From: Branchiostoma floridae
Taxonomy: Eukaryota; Chordata; Leptocardii; Amphioxiformes; Branchiostomatidae
Assembly (NCBI RefSeq): GCF_000003815.2
Contig: NW_023365704.1
Location: 100,137-140,925, forward strand
DNA length: 40,789 nt
Direction: 5' to 3'
In this document: piece by piece, positions 32,031-40,789 of the stretch
Layout of the letters: each line of letters begins with the position of its first letter
Numbering within the stretch: the first letter of the stretch is position 1
Notes under the pieces: model-generated
Seen by the model: the letters and a program-made list of their open reading frames with translations, nothing else
What the model was told of the DNA's origin: nothing
Databases searched by the model: none
Made by a program: the position numbers and the translations under genes

Positions 32031-32496
32031 AAGAGCGGTGCACACCCCAGTTTCTTTCTCCCATTGAAACCTATAGTTAAGAGACTTTTTTCAACGGCGC
32101 CGTACACCACGAAGGAAATTCTAGTTGGGAACGATACTTGGTAGGAAGTTAACATGTATTATACCGACAAACATATCTGATTTAGAAAAAAATCGTAACA
32201 CTGGGATTCTTACAATAACGGATCTCCTGACGTATGTCGAACGCGCCGAGTTGTGACGTCATCGGCCATCACACTTTGCGGCCTCGGAGCGGTACCAGGC
32301 AGCAAAGATTCGCTAGCCAAACCTAACCAAAATGAAGCTATAGGAGTCGCACTTCATGAAAACAGCGAGCTATATCCACCACACGTCTCCTACACTAAAC
32401 CACTGGGCACACAAAAGCCTCGAAAAAACCCGTACTTCAAAATAAATACGGACTACATCGATCCCCTGTCGCGGAAGAATTGGTGAGTGCACCGTT
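32031..32496. mobile_element. Small inverted-repeat element at the satellite border
   Basis: The left end AGCGGTGCACACCCC and the right end, in reverse complement AACGGTGCACTCACC, agree at most of 15 positions; AAG occurs directly outside both ends and may be a 3-bp target duplication. Inside lie a CRE (TGACGTCA, 32254-32261) and a 77-codon frame (32253-32486) without recognisable features. The right end abuts the first satellite monomer exactly. Confidence 0.45.
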
Positions 32497-32756
32497 AAGT
32501 CATCAGCCTATCCGGTGCCGTTACAGGCGGGGTCTCAATAAAGGAGGTAGCGGTTGCGCCTAAACAGGGCCCATATCCTCGAGAATATCTCGAGAAGGAA
32601 GTATCCAAGGATTTTGCGGTTTTCACCTTTCTATTCCTTACTAAGGAACCTTTCCAAAGATACCAAGTGTGCAAGGCCGGAACTTAAAGCCTGAGCTACA
32701 ATCACGAAATTGAGTCATCAGCCTATCTGGTGCCGTAACAGGCGGGGTGTCAATAA

Positions 32757-33699
32757 CCCTCATCCGACCGTATGGGGTCATTTTTGACCCCAGTCGTATA
32801 TTTGTATCTGCCGTATCAACATTTTTCATCGGAGAAAAAATTCCTTCCATGAATTTGTTTGTATATATGTCTTACAACATCTACCAATTTTTCACCGAGT
32901 TTTGACCATTATTATATAAGCTATACTTGAAAGTTTGTGTCTGGTTCGGTGGGGTCAAAAATGACCCCAGCCAATTATGAATCATTAATTACGTAAATAT
33001 AAAGAAATTTCAATAAAACGACAGGCATTCCTCATCATTGCTATTATGATAACAAGGTATAGTTGCTTAGATGAGCAAAACATCGAATATTTTGAAATAA
33101 ATATAGTATTTTAGTGTAAAAAACAGTTTTTCGACATTCTGCATAAATTATGATAATAAGCACTAATAACATGTTTATAAAAGCAAAAGTGTTTCTAATT
33201 AATTAAGAAACAATATATGGACAGAATGTGCAGAATGAACCTACATGAAATGTTTTTGCAGAGAAAATAGACAAGCGGTAATGTTTGTATGTGGTTAGGT
33301 GGCAGACTATGGTGCATAATCAAGCAAAAAATTTGTTGCTTTTCTCAAATATTCTATCTTTTCTTTTCAAATAACATGCTTATGCTATCAGTAGTATTGT
33401 AGCATCAACATTATTGTTTAGAAATTGATAAGACTCAAATATTGTTAAAGTATGTGGAGTATGGTAGATTTTTAGAGCAAAAGGTGGTTTCTCCTTATTT
33501 TCTGCATAAATTATGATAATGAGTAATAATTACTAACACCAAAACTTGTCAAAATATTTTCCATGGATTGGTGGAACAGTAGATGCATAGAAATGGCAAA
33601 ATAAGCCAGTAGAAATATGTCTATAGGCAAAACAAAATGGGGTCAAAAATGACCCCATACGGTCAGATTCGTCGTAAAAATGTATCGGTCGGATGAGGG
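32757..33699. mobile_element. piggyBac-like non-autonomous transposon inside the satellite
   Basis: 943 bp inserted in one monomer between AATAA and AGGAGG. The left end CCCTCATCCGACCGTATGG and right end in reverse complement CCCTCATCCGACCG are inverted repeats, each followed inward by a GGGGTCA-TTTTTGACCCC type palindrome. The flanks ATAA (32753-32756) and TTAA (33700-33703) fit a TTAA target duplication with one change; a TA duplication is also possible. CCC ends plus TTAA point to piggyBac; Kolobok also uses TTAA. The interior is AT-rich, with an internal duplicate around CTGCATAAATTATGATAAT (near 33140 and 33502), and lacks any transposase frame. Confidence 0.75.
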
Positions 33700-35086
33700 T
33701 TAAAGGAGGTAGCGGTTGCGTCTAAACAGGGCCCATATGCTGGAGAATATCTCGAGAAGGAAGTATCCGAGAATTTTGCGGTTTTCACCTTCCTATTCCT
33801 TACTAAAAAAACCTTTCCAAAGATACCAAGTGTGCCAGGCCGGAACTTAAAGCCTGAGCTACAATCACGACATTAAGTCATCAGCCTATCCGGTGCCGTC
33901 ACAGGCGGGGTCTCAATAAAGGAGGTAGCGGTTGCGCCTAAACAGGGCCCATATCCTCGGGAATATCTCGAGAAGGAAGTATCCGAGAATTTTGCAATTT
34001 TCACCTTCCTATTCCTTACTAAAAAAACCTTTCCAAAGATACCAAGTGTGCCAGGCCGGAACTTAAAGCCTGAGCTACAATCACGACATTAAGTCATCAG
34101 CCTATCCGGTGCCGTCACAGGCGGGGTCTCAATAAAGGAGGTAGCGGTTGCGCCTAAACAGGGCCCATATGCTGGAAAATATCTCGAGAAGGAAGTATCC
34201 GAGGATTTTGCGGTTTTCACCTTTCTATTCCTTACTAAAGGACCTTTCCAAAGATACCAAGTGCGCCAGGCCGGAACTTACAGCCTGAGCTACAATCGCC
34301 ACATTAACGGTGCACCCTATCCGGTGCCGTCACAGGCGGGGTCACAATAAAGGAGGTAGCGGTTGCGCCTAAACAGGGCCCACATGCTGGAGAATATCTC
34401 GAGAAGGAAATATCCGAGGATTTTGCGGTTTTCACCTTTCTATTCCTTACTAAAGGACCTTTCCAAAGATACCAAGTGTGCCAGGCCGGAACTTAAAGCC
34501 TGAGCTACAATCACGACATTGAGTCATCAGCCTATCTGGTGCCGTCACAGGCGGGGTGTCAATAAAGGAGGTAGCGGTTGCGCCTAAACAGGGCCCATAT
34601 GCTGGAGAATATCTCGAGAAGGAAGTATCCGAGGATTTTGCGGTTTTCACCTTTCTATTCCTTACTAAGAGACCTTTTTAAAGATACCAAGTGTGCCGGG
34701 CCGGAACTTAAAGCCTGAGCTACAATCGCCACATTAAGTCATCGCTCTATCCGGTGCCGTCACAGGCGGGGTCTCAATAAAGGAGGTAGCGGTTGCGCCT
34801 AACCAGGGCCCATATGCTGGAGATTATCTAGAGAAGAAAGTATCCGAGGATTTTGCGGTTTTCACCTTTCTATTCCTTACTAAAGGACCTTTCCAAAGAT
34901 ACCAAGTGCGCCAGGCCGGAACTTACAGCTTGAGCTACAATCGCCACATTAACGGTGCACCCTATCCGGTGCCGTCACAGGCGGGGTCACAATAAAGGAG
35001 GTAGCGGTTGCGCCTAACCAGGGCCATATGCTGGAGAATATCTCGAGAAGGAAATATCCGAGGATTTTGCGGTTTTCACCTTTCTA

Positions 35087-35711
35087 NNNNNNNNNNNNNN
35101 NNNNNNNNNNNNNNNNNNNNNNNNNNNNNNNNNNNNNNNNNNNNNNNNNNNNNNNNNNNNNNNNNNNNNNNNNNNNNNNNNNNNNNNNNNNNNNNNNNNN
35201 NNNNNNNNNNNNNNNNNNNNNNNNNNNNNNNNNNNNNNNNNNNNNNNNNNNNNNNNNNNNNNNNNNNNNNNNNNNNNNNNNNNNNNNNNNNNNNNNNNNN
35301 NNNNNNNNNNNNNNNNNNNNNNNNNNNNNNNNNNNNNNNNNNNNNNNNNNNNNNNNNNNNNNNNNNNNNNNNNNNNNNNNNNNNNNNNNNNNNNNNNNNN
35401 NNNNNNNNNNNNNNNNNNNNNNNNNNNNNNNNNNNNNNNNNNNNNNNNNNNNNNNNNNNNNNNNNNNNNNNNNNNNNNNNNNNNNNNNNNNNNNNNNNNN
35501 NNNNNNNNNNNNNNNNNNNNNNNNNNNNNNNNNNNNNNNNNNNNNNNNNNNNNNNNNNNNNNNNNNNNNNNNNNNNNNNNNNNNNNNNNNNNNNNNNNNN
35601 NNNNNNNNNNNNNNNNNNNNNNNNNNNNNNNNNNNNNNNNNNNNNNNNNNNNNNNNNNNNNNNNNNNNNNNNNNNNNNNNNNNNNNNNNNNNNNNNNNNN
35701 NNNNNNNNNNN
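35087..35711. other. N run in satellite (625 N)
   Basis: The marker positions either side (34991 and 35852) are 861 bp apart, four monomers plus one base, so the N length preserves the satellite phase. Confidence 0.95.
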
Positions 35712-38441
35712 TTTTGCGGTTTTCACCTTTCTATTCCTTACTAAGAGACCTTTCCAAAGATACCAAGTGTGCCGGGCCGGAACTTAAAGCCTGAGCTACA
35801 ATCGCCACATTAAGTCATCGCCCTATCCGGTGCTGTCACAGGCGGGGTCTCAATAAAGGAGGTAGCGGTTGCGCCTAAACAGGGCCCATATGCTGGAGAA
35901 TATCTCGAGAAGGAAGTATCCGAGGATTTTGCGGTTTTCACTTTTCTATTCCTTACTAAGAGACCTTTCCAAAGATACCAAGTGCGCCAGGCCGGAACTT
36001 AAAGCCTGAGCTACAATCGCCACATTAACGGTGCACCCTATCCGGTGCCGTCACAGGCGGGGTCACAATAAAGGAGTTAGCGGTTGCGCCTAAACAGGGC
36101 CCACATGCTGGATAATATCTCGAGAAGGAAGTATCCGAGAATTTTGCGGTTTTCACCTTTCTATTCCTTACTTAAAGAACTTTCCAAAGATACCAAGTGC
36201 GCCAGGCCGGAACTTAAAGCCTGAGCTACAATCGCGACATTAACGGTGCACCCTATCCGGTGCCGTCACAGGTGGGGTCACAATAAAGGAGGTAGCGGTT
36301 GCGCCTAAACAGGGCCCATATGCTGGAGAATATCTCGAGAAGGAAGTATCCGAGGGTTTTGCGGTTTTCACCTTTCTATTCCTTACTAAGGGACCTTTCC
36401 AAAGATACCAAGTGTGCCAGGCCGGGACTTAAAGCCTGAGCTACAAGCGCCATATTAACGGTGCACCCTATCCGGTGCCGTCACAGGCGGGGTCACAATA
36501 AAGGAAGTAGCGGTTGCGCCTAAACAGGGACCACATGCTGGAGAATATCTCGAGAAGGTAGTGTATGAGGATTTTGCGGTTTTTACCTCTCTATTCCTTA
36601 CTAAAAGAGCTTTCCAAAGATATCAAGTGTGCCAGGCCGGAACTTAAAGCCTGAGCTACAATCGCCACATTAACGGTGCACCCTATCCGGTGCCGTCACA
36701 GGCGGGGTCTCAATAAATGAGATAGTAGTTGCGCCTAAACAGGGCCCACATGCTTGAGAATATCTCGAGAAGGAAGTATCTGAGGATTTTGAAGTTTTCA
36801 CCTTTCTATTCCTTACTAAGAGACCTTTCCACAGATACCAAGTGTGCCAGGCCGGAACTTAAAGCGTGAGCTACACTCTCGACATTAAGTCATCACCCTA
36901 TCCGCGGTGTCGTCACAGGCGGGGTCACAATAAAGGAGGTAGCGGTTGCACCTAAACAGGACCCATATGCTGGAGAATATCTCGAGAAGGAAGTATCCGA
37001 GGATTTTGCGGTTTTCACCTTTCTATTTCTTACTAAAGGACCTTTCCAAAGATACCAAGTGCGCCAGGCCGGAACTTAAAGCCTGAGCTACAATCGCGAC
37101 ATTGACGGTGCACCCTATCCGGTGCCGTCACAGGCGGGGTCACAATAAATGAGGTAGCGGTTGCGCCTAAACAGGGCCCATATGCTGGATAATATCTCGA
37201 GAAGGAAGTATCCAAGGATTTTGCGGTTTTCACCTTTCTATTCCTTACTAAGGGACCTTTCCAAAGAGACCAAGTGTGACAGGCCGGAACTTAAAGCCTG
37301 AGCTACAATCGCCACATTAAGTCATCAGCCTATCTGGTGCCGTCACAGGCGGGGTGTCAATAAAGGAGGTAGCGGTTGCGCTTAAACAGGGCCCATATCC
37401 TCGAGAATATCTCGAGAAGGAAGTGTCCGAGGATTTTGCGGTTTCACCTTTCTATTCCTTACTAAGGGACCTTTCCAAAGATACCAAGTGTGCAAGGCCG
37501 GAACTTAAAGCCTGAGCTACAATCGCCACATTAACGGTGCACCCTATCCGGTGCCGTCACAGGCGGGGTCTCAATAAAGGAGGTAGCGGTTGCGCCTAAA
37601 CAGGGCCCATATCCTCGAGAATATCTCGAGAAGAAAGTATCCGAGAATTTTGCGGATTTCAACTTTCTATTCCTTACTAAAGGACCTTTCCAAAGATACC
37701 AAGTGTGCCAGGCCGGAACTTAAAGCCTGAGCTACAATCGCCACATTAAGTCATCGCTTTATCCGGTGCCGTCACAGGCGGGGTCTCAATAAAGGAGGTA
37801 GCGGTTGCGCCTAAACAGGGCCCATATGCTGGAGAATATCTCGAGAAGGAAGTATCCGAGGATTTTGCGGTTTTCACCTTTCTATTCCTTACTAAGGGAC
37901 CTTTCCAAAGATACCAAGTGTGCCAGGCCGGAACTTAAAGCCTGAGCTACAATCACGACATTGAGTCATCAGCTTATCTGGTGCCGTCACAGGCGGGGTC
38001 TCAATAAAGGAGGTAGCGGTTGCGCCTAAACAGGGCCCATATGCTGGAGAATATCTCGAGAAGGAAGTATCCGAGAATTTTGCGATTTTCACCTTTCTAT
38101 TCCTTACTAAGAGACCTTTCCAAAGATACCAAGTGTGCCAGGCCGGAACTTAAAGCCTGAGCTACAATCGCGACATTAACGTTGCACCCTATCCGGTGCC
38201 GTCACAGGCGGGGTCACAATAAAGGAGGTAGCGGTTGTGCCTAAACAGGGCCCACATGCTGAAGAATATCTCGAGAAGGAAGTATTCGAGGATTTTGCGG
38301 TTTTCACCTTTCTATTCCTTACTAAGGGACCTTTCCAAAGATACCAATTGTGCCAGCCGGAACTTAAAGCCTGAGCTACAATCGCCACATTAAGTCATCG
38401 CCTTATCCGGTGCTGTCACAGGCGGGGTCTCAATAAAGGAG

Positions 38442-38796
38442 NNNNNNNNNNNNNNNNNNNNNNNNNNNNNNNNNNNNNNNNNNNNNNNNNNNNNNNNNNN
38501 NNNNNNNNNNNNNNNNNNNNNNNNNNNNNNNNNNNNNNNNNNNNNNNNNNNNNNNNNNNNNNNNNNNNNNNNNNNNNNNNNNNNNNNNNNNNNNNNNNNN
38601 NNNNNNNNNNNNNNNNNNNNNNNNNNNNNNNNNNNNNNNNNNNNNNNNNNNNNNNNNNNNNNNNNNNNNNNNNNNNNNNNNNNNNNNNNNNNNNNNNNNN
38701 NNNNNNNNNNNNNNNNNNNNNNNNNNNNNNNNNNNNNNNNNNNNNNNNNNNNNNNNNNNNNNNNNNNNNNNNNNNNNNNNNNNNNNNNNNNNNNNN
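38442..38796. other. N run in satellite (355 N)
   Basis: Markers at 38432 and 38862 are 430 bp apart, exactly two monomers. Like the other run, it keeps the 215-bp phase. Confidence 0.95.
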
Positions 38797-40789
38797 AAGC
38801 CTGAGCTACAATCGCCACATTAACGGTGCACCCTATCCGGTGCCGTCACAGGCGGGGTCTCAATAAAGGAGGTAGCGGTTGCGCCTAAACAGGGCCCACA
38901 TGCTGGAGAATATCTCGAGGAGGAAGTATCCGAGGATTTTGCGGTTTTCACCTTTCTATTCCTTACTAAGAGACCTTTCCAAAGATACCAAGTGTGCCAG
39001 GCCGAAACTTAAAGCCTGAGCTACAATCGCCACATTAAGTCATCGCCCTATCCGGTGCTGTCACAGGCGGGGTCTCAATAAAGGAGGTAGCGGTTGCGCC
39101 TAAACAGGGCCCATATGCTGGAGAATATCTCGAGAAGGAAGTATCCGAGGATTTTGCGGTTTTCACCTTTCTATTCCTTACTAAGGGACCTTTCCAAAGA
39201 TACCAAGTGTGCCAGGCCGGAACTTAAAGCCTGAGCTACAATCGCCACATTAACGGTGCACCCTATCCGGTGCCGTCACAGGCGGGGTCACAATAAAGGA
39301 GGTAGCGGTTGCGCCTAAACAGGGCCCACATGCTGGAGAATATCTCGAGAAGGAAATATCCGAGGATTTTGCGGTTTTCACCTTTCTATTTCTTACTAAG
39401 AGACCTTTCCAAAGAATCAAGTGCGCCAGGCCGGAACTTAAAGCCTGACCTACAATCGCGACATTAACGGTGCACCCTATCCGGTGCCGTCACAGGCGGG
39501 GTCTCAATAAATGAGCTAGTGGTTGCGCCTAAACAGGGCCCACATGCTGGAGAATTTCTCGAGGAGGAAGTATCCGAGGATTTTGCGGTGGTTTTCACCT
39601 TTCTATTCCTTACTAAGAGACCTTTCCAAAGATACCAAGTGTGCCAGGCCGGAACTTAAAGCCTGAGCTACAATCGCGACATTAACGGTGCACCCTATCC
39701 GGTGCCGTCACAGGCGGGGTCACAATCAATGAGGTAGCGGTTGCGCCTAAACATTGCCCATATGCTGGAGAATATCTCGAGAAGGAAGTATCCGATGACT
39801 TTGCGGTTTTCACCTTTCTATTCCTTACTAAAGGATCTTTCCAAAGATACCAAGTGTGCCAGGCCGGAACTTAAAGCCTGAGCTACAATCGCCACATTAA
39901 GTCATCGCTCTATCCGGTGCTGTCACAGGCGGGGTCTCAATAAAGGAGGTAGCGGTTGCGCCTAAACAGGGCCCACATGCTGGAGAATATCTCGAGAAGG
40001 AAGTATCCGAGGATTTTGCGGTTTTCACCTTTCTATTTCTTACTAAAGGACCTTTCCAAAGATACCAAGTGTGCCAGGCCGGAACTTAAAGCCTGAGCTA
40101 CAATCGCGACATTAACGTTGCACCCTATCCGGTGCCGTCACAGGCGGGGTCACAATATTCAATAAAGGAGGAAGCGGTTGTGCCTAAACAGGGCCCACAT
40201 GCTGGAGAATATCTCGAGAAGGAAGTATTCGAGAATTTTGCGGTTTTCACCTTTCTATTCCTTACTAAGAGACCTTTCCAAAGATACCAAGTGTGCCAGG
40301 CCGGAACTTAAAGCCTGAGCTACAATCGCCACATTAAGTCATCGCTCTATCCGGTGCCGTCACAGGCGGGGTCTCAATAAAGGAGGTAGCGGTTGCGCCT
40401 AAACAGGGCCCATATGCTGGGGATTATCTCGAGAAGGAAGTATCCGAGGATTTTGCGGTTTTCACCTTTCTATTCCTTACTAAGGGACCTTTCCAAAGAT
40501 ACCAAGTGCGCCAGGCCGGAACTTAAAGCCTGAGCTGAAATCGCGACATTAACGGTGCACCCTATCCGGTGCCGTCACAGGCGGGGTCACAATAAAGGAG
40601 GAAGCGGTTGTGCCTAAACAGGGCCCACATGCTGGAGAATATCTCGAGAAGGAAGTATCCGAGGATTTTGCGGTTTTCACCTTTCTATTCCTTACTAAGG
40701 GACCTTTCCAAAGATACCAAGTGTGCCAGGCCGGAACTTAAAGCCTGAGCTACAATCGCCACATTTAGTCATCACCCTATCCGGTGCCG

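Larger units (their letters stand above)
32497..40789. repeat. 215-bp satellite array (about 34 monomers)
   Basis: Taking the AATAAAGGAGG point as marker, spacings are 215 bp almost without exception (34131, 34346, 34561, 34776, 34991 ... 40376, 40591), with rare 214, 216, 217, 218 and 222. Monomers are very alike and share GGTAGCGGTTGCGCC, AACAGGGCCCA, ATATCTCGAGAAGGAAGTAT, CAAAGATACCAAGTG and GCCTGAGCTACAATCG. Two classes differ in a seven-base block after ACATTAA: GTCATCG/A versus CGGTGCA; a second variable site reads GTCTCAATAAA or GTCACAATAAA. Each monomer has an AATAAA. Because 215 is not a multiple of three and stops recur, the roughly 66-codon minus-strand frames seen in many monomers are not genes. 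The array runs off the window. Confidence 0.97.

Noticed and set aside
34450-38388. Recurring roughly 66-codon minus-strand frames (MKTAKSSDTSFSRY type) in the satellite
   Set aside because: They recur with each 215-bp monomer, shift frame from one monomer to the next, and show no purifying pattern; a by-product of the repeat.
35008-38818. Frames of up to 259 codons made mainly of X
   Set aside because: They run through N runs and have no sequence content.
32497-40789. CRISPR array or self-cleaving ribozyme satellite
   Set aside because: Monomers are 215 bp without unique spacers, in a eukaryotic context, and neither strand shows the CUGANGA...GAAA hammerhead core.

Overview
The window looks like nuclear DNA of an invertebrate deuterostome, most probably a lancelet (Branchiostoma). 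Genes are split by short GT-AG introns, enzyme genes occur as tandem duplicates, and the spaces between are filled with tRNA-derived SINEs, short foldback elements, long CA/GT microsatellites and a 215-bp satellite. The species is an inference; no sequence search was possible. Four N runs break the assembly.

Layout. 1-1390: last exon of a tetratricopeptide-repeat (TPR) protein. 2116-16363: a tandem cluster of type II membrane, PAPS-dependent carbohydrate sulfotransferases of the CHST8-14 / HNK-1ST type (Sulfotransfer_2). It holds an orphan last-exon relic (2116-2345), complete copy A (six exons, 2399-8177, 377 aa) and copy B (12985-16363, first exon lost in an assembly gap, with one extra exon). 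17405-19574, minus strand: a complete three-exon arylamine N-acetyltransferase (302 aa) in which the catalytic cysteine position is serine, while the His and Asp of the triad are kept. 19800-25850: a gene-poor, repeat-rich stretch with two more last-exon relics of the sulfotransferase family, one inverted. 26156-29703: copy C, a pseudogene whose PAPS-binding core has been deleted. 29770-32496: foldback elements, a SINE tail, a broken LINE ORF1 with a CRE/YY1-like promoter motif, and a small inverted-repeat element. 32497-40789: a 215-bp satellite array interrupted by a 943-bp piggyBac-like non-autonomous transposon and two N runs.

How the parts relate. The three sulfotransferase copies share intron positions and phases, non-coding sequence around their exons, a hairpin in intron 2, and a CA repeat in intron 1. 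Copies A and B also carry a GT repeat in intron 3. The cluster therefore grew by duplication of whole genomic segments, not by retroposition. The strongest leads are the Cys-to-Ser N-acetyltransferase; the complementary CA and UG tracts that bracket the exons encoding the PAPS-binding site; the birth of a new in-frame exon in copy B; and the patchwork similarity of B and C, which suggests gene conversion.
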